A stretch of 64,000 nt of DNA, taken from Maledivibacter halophilus (GTDB taxonomy: Bacteria > Bacillota > Clostridia > Peptostreptococcales > Caminicellaceae). Shown here one piece after another: positions 1 to 8,534 of the stretch. The notes under the pieces were generated by a model. The model did not search any database, was not told where the DNA came from, and worked only from the letters and a program-made list of their open reading frames with translations. The translations under genes were made by a program, and so were the position numbers. How positions within the stretch are numbered: the first letter of the stretch is position 1; the number at the start of each line of letters is the position of its first letter. Where the stretch lies: positions 43,159 to 107,158 of the forward strand of contig NZ_FUZT01000016.1 of assembly GCF_900167445.1 (NCBI RefSeq), written 5' to 3'.

Positions 1-973
1 TAACTTTATAAATCGCTTCTTTAATATCATCTTCACTTGGAACTACTGCCTTTTCCAGTTCAGGATTATATGGAATAGGTACATCTTTACCTGCCAATCT
101 TAATACTGGCGCATCTAAATAATCAAAGGCTTCGCTTTCTGTAATTACTGCTGCAATTTCTCCAGCATATCCACCGGTTTTTACCGCTTCATTTACAACT
201 ATTGCCCTTCCAGTTTTTGATACGGATTTTATAATTGTTTCCTTATCTAATGGTACTAAAGTCCTTGGATCAACTACTTCTACACTTATTCCTTCTTTTT
301 CCACTTCCTTAGCCACATTTAAAGCTCTTTCAAGCATCCTGCCATATACAATTATTGTTACATCAGTTCCTTCTCTTTTTATATCTGCTTTACCCAAGGG
401 TATAATAAAATCTTCTTCTTCTGTAACTACACCTTTTTTTCTATATAATAATTTTTGTTCTACGAAAATTACAGGATTGTCATCTCTGATTGATGCTTTC
501 AATAGCCCCTTTGCATCTTCTGGGGTAGAGGGTGCTACTACCTTTAGTCCTGGTACATGACAGAACCATGCTTCTAAACTTTGAGAATGCTGTGCTGCTG
601 CCCCTGTACCTGATCCGGCAGGACAACGAACCACCATTGGTACCTTAGCCTTTCCTCCAAACATATATCGTATCTTTGCAGCTTGATTAACAATTGAATC
701 CATTGCTATTGTACTAAAGTCCATAAACATTATTTCTGCAATCGGTCTTAATCCAGTTACTGCCGCTCCTGCTGCTGCCCCTGCAATAGCTGCTTCTGAA
801 ATAGGTGTATCCCTAACTCTTTCTTCTCCAAATTCATCTATCATTCCAACGGATACTCCAAAGGCTCCCCCATATAGGCCTATGTCTTCGCCAATAAATA
901 TGACATTTTCATCTCTTCTCATTTCTTCACTCATTGCTTCTCTTATAGCCTCAGCATATGTTATTTCTCTCAT
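1..973 (-). CDS. TPP-dependent 2-oxo acid/acetoin dehydrogenase E1 component, beta subunit (3' end cut by window)
   Basis: Beta subunit of the heterotetrameric E1 enzyme that decarboxylates pyruvate, a branched 2-oxo acid or acetoin and passes the acyl group to E2 lipoyl domains. The translation begins MREITYAEAIREAMSEEM and contains GEDIGLYGGAFGVS and the transketolase C-terminal segment VVDPRTLVPLD typical of the family. An ATG at 973 follows GGAGG by 7 nt. The frame is open to base 2 with no stop seen, giving about 324 residues; family members are about 325, so only a few residues are missing. It lies 13 bp after the alpha subunit gene. Substrate cannot be decided because E2/E3 lie outside the window. 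Confidence 0.93.
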   Translation of the reverse strand, partial: MREITYAEAIREAMSEEMRRDENVIFIGEDIGLYGGAFGVSVGMIDEFGEERVRDTPISEAAIAGAAAGAAVTGLRPIAEIMFMDFSTIAMDSIVNQAAKIRYMFGGKAKVPMVVRCPAGSGTGAAAQHSQSLEAWFCHVPGLKVVAPSTPEDAKGLLKASIRDDNPVIFVEQKLLYRKKGVVTEEEDFIIPLGKADIKREGTDVTIIVYGRMLERALNVAKEVEKEGISVEVVDPRTLVPLDKETIIKSVSKTGRAIVVNEAVKTGGYAGEIAAVITESEAFDYLDAPVLRLAGKDVPIPYNPELEKAVVPSEDDIKEAIYKV

Positions 974-986
974 TTTTTTACCTCCT

Positions 987-1946
987 TTATGCATATATAT
1001 CTTCAAGCAGACTTTCTATTGGTGGGTTTGGACTATTGTTTGCAAAGTCCACGGCCCCATCTATATCATCAATTGCCTTTTTTTCTATAACCGATATCTC
1101 ATCTTCTGTAAGAACTTCATTTTCTAAAAGGTATTTTCTTAATCTCTTTATTGGGCATTTTTTCTTCCACTTTTCTATTTCTTCCTTTGTTCTATATATA
1201 TTTGCATCACTCTTTGAATGTCCCAGCCATCTATATGTCTTGCTTTCAATTAATACAGGGCCCTTGCCGCTCCTTACATATCCTGCTGCTTCCTTAACCC
1301 TTTTATATACTGCTACTGCATCATTTCCATCCACTATATAACCTGGTATTCCATATGATTCAGCACGTTTTGCAATATCCTCTATATTCATATGCTTTGC
1401 CATAGGAGTTGACATACCATATAAATTGTTTTCACAATAAAATATTACTGGTAATTTCCATACTGAAGCAAGGTTCAATGCTTCGTGAAAACTGCCTTCA
1501 TTTGCAGCTCCATCTCCAAAGAAACACAATACTATTTTTCCTGTTTTTTTAATTTGCTGGGTCAAGGCTGCTCCCACTGCAATACCATGACCTCCACCAA
1601 CAACACCATTTGCTCCAAGATTTCCTGCAGCCACATCTGCTATATGCATAGAGCCACCTTTGCCTTTACAATATCCCGTTTGCTTACCTAAAAGCTCGGC
1701 CATCATTCTATTTAAATCAATTCCCTTACCTATTACCTGACTATGGCCCCTATGGGTGGCTGCCATTAAATCATCATCATTTAATGCCATACATGCAGCC
1801 ACGCCTGATGCTTCTTCCCCCACTGAAAGGTGAGTTGTCCCATGAACCATTCCCCTTGCGAAAAAATAGCTGACTTTTTCTTCAAAAGCCCTGGCTTCAT
1901 TCATTCGCTTATACATCTCTTTAAAGGTTTCTTTACTTATATCCAC
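987..1946 (-). CDS. TPP-dependent 2-oxo acid/acetoin dehydrogenase E1 component, alpha subunit
   Basis: Partner of the E1 beta subunit that follows; it binds thiamine diphosphate. The TPP signature GDGAANEG starts near residue 144 and ends with the NN pair near 173. The 319-residue length and the short N-terminus fit the AcoA/PdhA group of low-GC Gram-positives. The start is GTG at 1946, placed 8 nt after GGAGG; no ATG is in a better position. About 270 bp separate it from the SAF oxidoreductase upstream, so it may have its own promoter. Acetoin and pyruvate dehydrogenase E1 are hard to tell apart by sequence, so no symbol is given. Confidence 0.93.
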   Translation of the reverse strand: MDISKETFKEMYKRMNEARAFEEKVSYFFARGMVHGTTHLSVGEEASGVAACMALNDDDLMAATHRGHSQVIGKGIDLNRMMAELLGKQTGYCKGKGGSMHIADVAAGNLGANGVVGGGHGIAVGAALTQQIKKTGKIVLCFFGDGAANEGSFHEALNLASVWKLPVIFYCENNLYGMSTPMAKHMNIEDIAKRAESYGIPGYIVDGNDAVAVYKRVKEAAGYVRSGKGPVLIESKTYRWLGHSKSDANIYRTKEEIEKWKKKCPIKRLRKYLLENEVLTEDEISVIEKKAIDDIDGAVDFANNSPNPPIESLLEDIYA

Positions 1947-2219
1947 TTTCTTTACCTCCTACTTTTTTCTAATTATTTCTTAATTAAAATATTTCTTGAA
2001 TTACTTTTTAATAATAATAAATTATCCCCCTTATATATAAACTTTGCTTTAATTACTATCAGTTTATATAAGCAAATAATATGCCATTTATATTCAAATA
2101 ACTTTTAAAATCCTTAGAAGGGTTTTATTCTACTAGTATTATTTATTTTTCCCAAAATAGATAGAGAGAGATTTTTTGCTTTTAAATGCAATGGTTTTTT
2201 ATGTATGGTTTTTATTGTA

Positions 2220-3515
2220 CTATCCAATTAGTTCTTCTTGTAAGCTTCTAAGCTTGTAAATTAATGTGGACCTATCAATATCAACCATATCATATGTTAT
2301 TAATTGGCCTTTTTTAACATCTTTAGTTAAAACCGCATTCTTATTAATTAAGCCTAGTGGAACAGCATTTTCTTTTCTTGCTTTCTCATAAGTATCTATA
2401 CTTCCATAAACAGTAAATCCGCCTATACCATCTAGTCTTTCGCCTCTATTCATATCTTTCTTTGCTATTGTCAAAGTTTCAGCTATTGGCTTTCCATCCA
2501 TTGGTGCAATTGTAGGCTCTTTGTATATATAAGCCCTTGCGGCAGTTAATGGAGTTTCTAAACTACATAAATGATATGGACGATAAAGTACATAATTTGG
2601 TCCTGAGCCCATGCTTAGATATTGCATCTCATGATGGATTTGTGGGAGTTTAGTTGTTACAATAATAAACACACCCGGTGCAACCCCATTTACATAGTCT
2701 ACAATTTTATATTTGTTTAGTATTCCACCCTCTTCTTTTAATTTGAACATTTCTGGAAGTTCATGAACTTTTCCAATAGGTCCATGTCCTCCTCTTATAT
2801 CAGGAATAAATCCCATAGAATTTGCCATAGCAGTCATTTCTACCATAGTTTTTGTTCCGTCTTTAAAACAAGCTAACATTTTAGGACTCACTCCTGATTT
2901 TAAAGCCTGTTCTCTGACACTATCGGGATTTGCCTCACGGTTTACCGGATTATTTTTACCTTTTCCAATAGCCACAATATCGAATCCCATTCCATCTGCA
3001 AAGTCATATAATTCTTTAACTGCTCCTGGTTCATCTCCTGCTGTACCAGTATAAATTACGCCTGCATTATCCGCCATTTTTTTAAGTATAGGCCCTATAA
3101 CAACATCAGTCTCAACATTTAACATTACAATATGTTTTCTATTTAAAATCGATTCCATTGCAATTTTTGCACCTACATCGGGAACTCCTGTTGCATCTAC
3201 TACAGCATCTATTAAATTAGCTTTAACGGCTAGATCTGCATTATCAGAAACTACAAATTTGCCCTTCTCCATTGCATAATTCACATCCTGCAGCTTTTTA
3301 GCTACTACAATATCTTCTTTTTTAACTCCAGTTAAGGTATAAGCTTTTATTGCATTTTCCACATCAATATCAATTACTAATGAAGGCTTCATTCCCTTCA
3401 TTAAAGACATCTGACTTACCATGCCCTTTCCCATTTGACCAGCGCCAATAAGTCCTATTTGAATTTGTTTTCCTTCTTCTTCCAATTGTTTCAATCTTGT
3501 ATTTAATCCTAGCAT
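2220..3515 (-). CDS. NAD(P)-dependent oxidoreductase with homoserine dehydrogenase-like N-domain and C-terminal SAF domain
   Basis: The N-terminal Rossmann fold has GAGQMG at residues 24-29, followed by a homoserine-dehydrogenase-like NAD domain. Roughly the last 70 residues resemble an SAF domain (antifreeze/flagellar-type fold, as in altronate dehydratase and related sugar-acid enzymes). The start is placed at the second Met (3515): GGAGG is 7 nt upstream of it but only 1 nt from the Met at 3521. The gene is the last of the glucitol-PTS operon, so it probably acts on the imported sugar phosphate or a product of it. The exact reaction is unknown; the family is often annotated only as a homoserine dehydrogenase-like protein. 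Confidence 0.8.
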   Translation of the reverse strand: MLGLNTRLKQLEEEGKQIQIGLIGAGQMGKGMVSQMSLMKGMKPSLVIDIDVENAIKAYTLTGVKKEDIVVAKKLQDVNYAMEKGKFVVSDNADLAVKANLIDAVVDATGVPDVGAKIAMESILNRKHIVMLNVETDVVIGPILKKMADNAGVIYTGTAGDEPGAVKELYDFADGMGFDIVAIGKGKNNPVNREANPDSVREQALKSGVSPKMLACFKDGTKTMVEMTAMANSMGFIPDIRGGHGPIGKVHELPEMFKLKEEGGILNKYKIVDYVNGVAPGVFIIVTTKLPQIHHEMQYLSMGSGPNYVLYRPYHLCSLETPLTAARAYIYKEPTIAPMDGKPIAETLTIAKKDMNRGERLDGIGGFTVYGSIDTYEKARKENAVPLGLINKNAVLTKDVKKGQLITYDMVDIDRSTLIYKLRSLQEELIG

Positions 3516-3705
3516 CTTCATTCCTCCTAATTTTTTATTTATAAGCTATTTTGATTCTTGAAATTATTTTCAATGTTATAAATTTATTTCATAAATGCTA
3601 TAAAAAAATATTATTGTTTCCAATAAATATTTTAGAATTGAGGAAATTTTTAATAAATCTATTGTAAAATAAATTGGAGTTTAACATTACTATATAAAGA
3701 TTTAA

Positions 3706-3763
3706 TAGTTTATACATGTCCAAAACTCCCAAGAGAGCTGGGTATTTGTACATGTATAAACTA
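3706..3763. repeat. 58-bp inverted repeat between PTS IIA and the SAF oxidoreductase
   Basis: Perfect 14-bp arms TAGTTTATACATGT (3706-3719) and ACATGTATAAACTA (3750-3763). The loop can extend the stem with CAAA/TTTG and CCC/GGG pairs. No T-run follows on the minus strand, so it is not an ordinary terminator. It lies 10 bp after the IIA stop and about 190 bp before the next start; it may protect or process the operon mRNA, or be an operator. Confidence 0.6.
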
Positions 3764-3772
3764 AAACAGCAA

Positions 3773-4126
3773 TTAATATATAATGATTTCATCACCTATT
3801 TTCATATGGGGTTTTTCTTTGTTTTCTAAACAAATTACCCCTGGTAAATCTGCTTCTTTTAATCCATTAAACTTAAATGTACAATGTCCCAATTCCTTTA
3901 ATGTTTTATTAGCTTCATGGCCTATTGATGTTATTAAATATTCCATATTTCCAATTTTGATCCTATCTCCTGCCTCTATATTTTCTTGTAAATTCCCATA
4001 TGTATGCAGCACTGATATTTCAGCTAATTCCGGGGGAGCATTGTCATTAAATATTATCATCATTCCACCATCTAAAAATTCTTTTACCATTTGTCCGAAT
4101 TTTACTATTTCAACTTGATATTTCAT
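3773..4126 (-). CDS. srlB: PTS glucitol/sorbitol-type IIA component
   Basis: Cytoplasmic phosphocarrier of a glucitol-family PTS that takes phosphate from HPr. At 117 residues it is close to the usual length of about 120. The predicted phosphorylated His is residue 41 in the segment SVLHTYG. ATG at 4126 follows AGGAGG with good spacing. It is the fourth gene of the operon after gutM, IIC and IIB, in the standard order for this family. The transported sugar may be glucitol or another polyol; the symbol reflects family rather than proven substrate. Confidence 0.9.
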   Translation of the reverse strand: MKYQVEIVKFGQMVKEFLDGGMMIIFNDNAPPELAEISVLHTYGNLQENIEAGDRIKIGNMEYLITSIGHEANKTLKELGHCTFKFNGLKEADLPGVICLENKEKPHMKIGDEIIIY

Positions 4127-4189
4127 AATCTACCTCCTAAAATTATTAGTGCCACAATTTTTTAAATTCTAATTTAATATTTTAATAAA

Positions 4190-5170
4190 TTAATATAAAC
4201 CAATACTAAACAAATATGCTATAATAACAGATATGGGACCTGTTATTAGTCTTGAAAACAGAATGGCCGGCACGCCAATTTCAACTGTTTCAGGTTCCGC
4301 TTCTCCTAAACTTAATCCAACAGGGATAAAATCACATCCAACTTGAGGATTAATAGCGAAAAGTGCTGGAAGAGCATATTGCGCTGGAATATTTCCCTTT
4401 CCTATTTCAACTCCAATTAAAACTCCTACTACTTGGGCAATAACAGCTCCTGGTCCTAATAAAGGTGAAAGCAGGGGAATCGCAGCCACTATAGAAATAA
4501 CAAGTAATCCTATTATACTGCCGGAAAAGGGAGCAATTACATTGGCTATCAAATCTCCAATTCCTGATTTAAGAATAATTCCAATGAGCATTGAAACAAA
4601 AGCCATAAAGGGTAATATATTTTTTATTACGGAATCTATTGTTTCTCGCCCTGCTGAATAGAAAACTTTTACTACTTGTCCAGCACCTCTACCAATTTTT
4701 TCTATTATATTTTGATTTTTTGGAGTTCTTTCTGATGATTTTTTATAGGTTTCATTTTCCTTTTCTTCCTTGAATTCCTTTTCTTTTTCTAATACTTCTT
4801 CATCAATTAAAGTGATATCCTTTTCCCTTACTCCAGAAACATAAATATCTTCTTTAATATATTGTGCTAAAGGCCCAGATTGTCCTACAGGAGTTATATT
4901 TAGAGTAAAAATTCTTTTTTTAGGATAAACACCACATCTTGCTGTTCCTCCGCAATCAATAACTGCAATCATTATTCTTTCATCTGGAACTGTAGTTTTA
5001 AAACCATCTACGGCAGTTGCTCCCGTTAAATCAGCAATCCTTTGAGCTAATGGATGTATCCCTCCTCCAGTTACTGATAAAATTACATCTTTTTCTTTAC
5101 TAGGTTTTATTAACAGGGGCCCTCCCCATCCACTGGATCCCTTAGTAATTTTAATAGCTTTATAAGACAT
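4190..5170 (-). CDS. srlE: PTS glucitol/sorbitol-type IIB (IIBC) component
   Basis: Phosphoryl-transfer and membrane subunit of the glucitol PTS. The N-terminal IIB domain carries IDCGGTARCG, with Cys73 the likely phosphorylation site and Cys79 nearby. A linker rich in Glu and Lys (about residues 125-155) leads to hydrophobic segments that complete the membrane part begun by the separate IIC protein. Length 326 is similar to the enterobacterial protein. ATG at 5170 follows GAGGTG. About 30 bp separate it from the IIC gene upstream. Confidence 0.92.
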   Translation of the reverse strand: MSYKAIKITKGSSGWGGPLLIKPSKEKDVILSVTGGGIHPLAQRIADLTGATAVDGFKTTVPDERIMIAVIDCGGTARCGVYPKKRIFTLNITPVGQSGPLAQYIKEDIYVSGVREKDITLIDEEVLEKEKEFKEEKENETYKKSSERTPKNQNIIEKIGRGAGQVVKVFYSAGRETIDSVIKNILPFMAFVSMLIGIILKSGIGDLIANVIAPFSGSIIGLLVISIVAAIPLLSPLLGPGAVIAQVVGVLIGVEIGKGNIPAQYALPALFAINPQVGCDFIPVGLSLGEAEPETVEIGVPAILFSRLITGPISVIIAYLFSIGLY

Positions 5171-5200
5171 CTAATTCACCTCACTATTTTTAAAATTTTC

Positions 5201-5740
5201 TCAAGCTGGAACATCTGACGATGTTTTTTTAGCCATCATACGTTTTGTTACCATCTCTGTAACCATTCCACGTATAAATATTACAATCAATCCTACAAGG
5301 AAAAATCTAATAGCAAGATCCCCTAAGGGTAATCCTAGCTTTTTTATTCCTTCTGCCACTCCAAGATAAACAAATAGTTCTGATGCATTGGCATGGGGAA
5401 AAAGTCCAGTTATAGGATGTACAAAGGATACGGCAGCATCATAAAAAGCCGGTTTATATTTTTCATCTAAAAACTTTCCAAATGTATAACACATGGGATT
5501 AGTTAAGAAAAATACAGCCATAAGCGGTAATATAGTATATCTTGTTATAACGTTTTTAGTTGCTATTTTAGCGATTCTGTTAACCTTTTCCTCTCCCACA
5601 AGCTTAATAATAGAATTTACTGCTGTTATTAATACAATTAATGTTGGTAATATACCTGTTACCAAGCCTACGAAGGTTTCTCCCCCTTGTTCAAACAGAC
5701 CTATGAAGCCTTCGGCCAAATTGGCCATAGATTCAAACAT
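5201..5740 (-). CDS. srlA: PTS glucitol/sorbitol-type IIC component
   Basis: Membrane channel subunit of the glucitol PTS, 179 residues with several hydrophobic helices and the conserved family stretch TNPMCYTFGKF around residues 80-91. ATG at 5740 has AAGGAGGAG upstream. It lies between gutM and the IIB gene and would be translated from the same mRNA. The IIC-IIBC-IIA split arrangement is specific to the glucitol family. Confidence 0.92.
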   Translation of the reverse strand: MFESMANLAEGFIGLFEQGGETFVGLVTGILPTLIVLITAVNSIIKLVGEEKVNRIAKIATKNVITRYTILPLMAVFFLTNPMCYTFGKFLDEKYKPAFYDAAVSFVHPITGLFPHANASELFVYLGVAEGIKKLGLPLGDLAIRFFLVGLIVIFIRGMVTEMVTKRMMAKKTSSDVPA

Positions 5741-5794
5741 TTGCTCTCCTCCTTATTTAAAGTTTTTTTATAAAAGCTTTATCCTTTAATTTTT

Positions 5795-6157
5795 TCAACT
5801 CACCCCCTCTAAAGCTTTTCTAATAGCTTTTATACTTTGTTTTCCTCTAACATTAGCTATTATGCTCTCTGCATCCTCTACATTCTTTCCAATGATGTGA
5901 TTTTTTTTCTTAAACTTATTAAAAACTGTAAAGCCATTCATTTCTTCAGCATCAATAATATTATTCTTATCGTCTACTACTAAAATTACAATACTACCTG
6001 CAGCAAATCTTCCTTTTTGCTGGCCTATCAATATTTTCCCCTTTTTCTTTAGTTGCCTAATTCTTTCTCTGAAATGTTTAATTTGAAAATAAGATAATAT
6101 TCCTTGAATCATCCACATTATAAATATAAAACCCAATACTTTTCCAATATTATTCAA
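5795..6157 (-). CDS. gutM: GutM-type glucitol operon accessory regulator
   Basis: A 120-residue protein of the glucitol operon activator (GutM) family. It has one N-terminal hydrophobic helix (residues 5-22), then a basic stretch and a small globular domain. The start is TTG at 6157, about 8 nt after a GGGGGA site. In enterobacteria GutM activates the gut operon; here it lies between the SorC-type regulator and the IIC gene, as in many Bacillota. Whether it binds DNA or acts at the membrane is not settled by the sequence. Confidence 0.85.
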   Translation of the reverse strand: MNNIGKVLGFIFIMWMIQGILSYFQIKHFRERIRQLKKKGKILIGQQKGRFAAGSIVILVVDDKNNIIDAEEMNGFTVFNKFKKKNHIIGKNVEDAESIIANVRGKQSIKAIRKALEGVS

Positions 6158-6254
6158 TTTTCAATCCCCCACGACCCTATTATTAAACATATTTTCTTTC
6201 AATATTATTTTTTCAAGAAAATAATATCGACTCTTATGTTTCACTATAAGCTAA

Positions 6255-7223
6255 TCAATCGTCAAAATTATCTAGGTTCAATATTCCCTGAGCAGTTTTA
6301 TCATCTACAATAAGTACATCTATATATCCTCCACGAAGAGCTGCTAAAATAGCTTTTGTCTTTTTCTCATGTCCAGCAACTCCTATAGTCAATGGTATAT
6401 TTTTTATTTGATTCAAAGTAACGCCTATAACTCTATTATTATTTTCAAAAGAATCCCCTTGTCCAAATTTATCAATAAACAAACTGCTAATATCGGCAAC
6501 TGCACCTTCCTGAACTAAGTTTTCTATCTGCTTTTTACTATAATATCCCGTTGCCAACATTGTAGAGGTATTTAATTGAGGAGAACCTATTCCTGTTATT
6601 GCTATATTTACTTTTTCCAGTAATTTTAAAAATGTTTGTATATTTTTATCTTCAATAAACATTTTTTTTCTTTCTGGATCGTCAATTATACAAGGTGCAT
6701 GGAGTAATCTTGAATCAGCTTTAAATTTTTTTGCAAGCTCTAAAGCAATCTGATTTGAATGTATATCTATATTTGACTGTCCAAGGCCACCTAAAAGGGG
6801 AATAAATGTAACTTTATTTCTTCGATTATTCTTTACATATTTAGTAATTTCTTTTATTGTAGTTCCCCATGTAACGCCAATAATATCATCATCTTTTATT
6901 ACACGCTCCAAATACTCGGCACTGGCCTTTGCAAGTTCCTGTTTAATCTCACGAGGTTCATTAGATTTGCTGTCAACAACAATGACTTCTTTTAATCCAA
7001 ACTTCTTTTCCAATCCCTTTTCAAGATAAATATATTCATTAGGCAAAGGATTCAAAACTGAGATTTTTATAATCCCCTCTTCCTTAGCAGAATTTAAAAT
7101 CCTTGATATAGATGATTTTGAAATTCCTAATTTCTTAGAAATCTGAGCTTGATTCAGCCCGTCCTCATAATACATTTGTGAACATCTAACTAGCAATCTT
7201 ATATCATTTGTTTTATTATCCAT
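6255..7223 (-). CDS. SorC/DeoR-type sugar-binding transcriptional regulator of the glucitol PTS operon
   Basis: An N-terminal helix-turn-helix around residues 15-45 (QAQISKKLGISKSSISRIL) is followed by a sugar-phosphate-binding effector domain of the SorC family. The start is set at the ATG at 7223, preceded by GGAGG with 6-nt spacing; the in-frame codons upstream (to 7250) lack a site. It is the first gene of the operon and probably controls it in response to the imported sugar phosphate. Whether it activates or represses is unknown. Confidence 0.88.
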   Translation of the reverse strand: MDNKTNDIRLLVRCSQMYYEDGLNQAQISKKLGISKSSISRILNSAKEEGIIKISVLNPLPNEYIYLEKGLEKKFGLKEVIVVDSKSNEPREIKQELAKASAEYLERVIKDDDIIGVTWGTTIKEITKYVKNNRRNKVTFIPLLGGLGQSNIDIHSNQIALELAKKFKADSRLLHAPCIIDDPERKKMFIEDKNIQTFLKLLEKVNIAITGIGSPQLNTSTMLATGYYSKKQIENLVQEGAVADISSLFIDKFGQGDSFENNNRVIGVTLNQIKNIPLTIGVAGHEKKTKAILAALRGGYIDVLIVDDKTAQGILNLDNFDD

Positions 7224-7488
7224 GACAATCCTCCGTGAATTTTTTTTCAATGTGTAAAATATTTTTCATATGTTTACTATTATTATATGGTTGGTTTTTA
7301 AAACAGTCAACAATTGTTTATTTATTAACTTGTCATTTTATTTACTACTTCCTCATTAAATTTGCTAATGTATTTGATTTCCTATGTTTTAAAAAATTGA
7401 AAAATTCTGTGAATTTTGACGATTGTTAACAGGTTGATAGATTTTTTGTGGTTTTATGTTATTTTTTTAACATCTCAACAAACAAAAT

Positions 7489-7525
7489 AAAACATCCCTT
7501 TTTATTCCTACTAAAAGGATGTTTT
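7489..7525. terminator. Bidirectional-looking intrinsic terminator after the HAD phosphatase gene
   Basis: Arms AAAACATCC (7489-7497) and GGATGTTTT (7517-7525) pair perfectly. T-runs occur on both strands. It lies 13 bp after the HAD stop on the minus strand. Confidence 0.8.
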
Positions 7526-7537
7526 ATAATTTGTATA

Positions 7538-8332
7538 TTAAAATAAAATCTTTTCTATTGCGTACCCAACACCATTTTCAGATTGTGGAAGTGTTATAAA
7601 ATCTGCTTTTTCCTTTACATTTTCTAAAGCATTTCCCATGGCCACTCCCATTCCTGCATATTCTATCATAGATATATCATTTTCTCCATCACCTATTGCT
7701 ATTATTTCTTTACTTTCTATTCCATAATAGTCAGCTATTTTTTTTAGCATAATTCCTTTACTTGTATTTTTATTGTATATTTCTAGAAAAAAGGGCTTTG
7801 AAAATTCAATATTAATTTCTTGAGAATAGCTTTTTTCTAAAGCTCCTTTGACCTCAAGTAATTTCTTGTTATCAGCAATCATCAGCACTTTACTGACTAA
7901 ATGGTTTTTATAAAAATCCGACAACTTCCCTACATTATTTACAGGTGCATGGGAATATTTCCTAAATAGTTTAATATCTTCGTCTTCATGATTAGCAAAT
8001 AATTCATTTCCTGAAAATAAAACCATAGAAATATTTTTTTCTTCACAAATTTTTATAATATTCTCTGTTATTTCAGGCTCTATATCTTTTCTAAAGAAAA
8101 TCTTTTCTAATTGGCTATCTATAACCATGGCTCCATTTAAAGAAACAATTAATTGGTTTAAATTTAGTTCCTTTGCAAATATATTTATGGAGTAAGCCTC
8201 TCTACCGGAAATAAGTATTATTTTAATATCTTTTTTTATTGCTGCATTAATACTTGCCTTTGTTTCCTGACTTATTACACCATCTGATCCGATCAGAGTG
8301 CCATCTACATCTAATGCTATCATCTTATACAT
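7538..8332 (-). CDS. Cof-type HAD-superfamily sugar phosphatase
   Basis: HAD hydrolase of the Cof/IIB subfamily, which removes phosphate from sugar phosphates or similar small molecules. Motif I DVDGT is at residues 8-12, a Ser motif near ISGREAY, and motif IV GDGENDISM lies near the C-terminus. Length 264 is usual. ATG at 8332 follows AGGGGAAG. It lies last in the PTS1 gene row, about 200 bp after the iron alcohol dehydrogenase, and may dephosphorylate PTS products. The substrate cannot be predicted. Confidence 0.88.
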   Translation of the reverse strand: MYKMIALDVDGTLIGSDGVISQETKASINAAIKKDIKIILISGREAYSINIFAKELNLNQLIVSLNGAMVIDSQLEKIFFRKDIEPEITENIIKICEEKNISMVLFSGNELFANHEDEDIKLFRKYSHAPVNNVGKLSDFYKNHLVSKVLMIADNKKLLEVKGALEKSYSQEINIEFSKPFFLEIYNKNTSKGIMLKKIADYYGIESKEIIAIGDGENDISMIEYAGMGVAMGNALENVKEKADFITLPQSENGVGYAIEKILF

Positions 8333-8454
8333 AGTATCTTCCCCTTTATTTTTACAATAATTATTATCTTAAGCACTTTTATATGGAATTTTTAATAAAA
8401 CCTGTACTCCACAATATACAGCAATATATAATTTTATACAAATATATTCTAATT

Positions 8455-8498
8455 TGAGTAAATTACATAATATATAAGGTAATTATGCAATTTACTCA
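8455..8498. repeat. 17-bp-arm hairpin carrying two copies of the TGAGNAAATTNCATAAT motif
   Basis: The arms are 8455-8471 and 8482-8498. Read on the minus strand the single mismatch becomes a G-U pair, so the RNA stem is complete. It lies 37 bp after the iron alcohol dehydrogenase stop. Related copies occur at 10247-10264, 10351-10368 and at the 3' end of the IIA gene near 14245-14267. Confidence 0.6.
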
Positions 8499-8534
8499 TT
8501 TATATAAAAAACATTTAAAATCAAAGGATTATCT

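Noticed and set aside
3598..3795. 65-codon minus-strand ORF between PTS IIA and the SAF gene
   Set aside because: It spans a large hairpin and overlaps the IIA gene end, has no ribosome site, and its composition is that of AT-rich non-coding DNA.
8477..8498. Relic of a duplicated IIA gene, because 22 of 23 bases match the IIA 3' end
   Set aside because: The match does not extend further into the gene; treating it as a small repeated motif accounts for all five copies.
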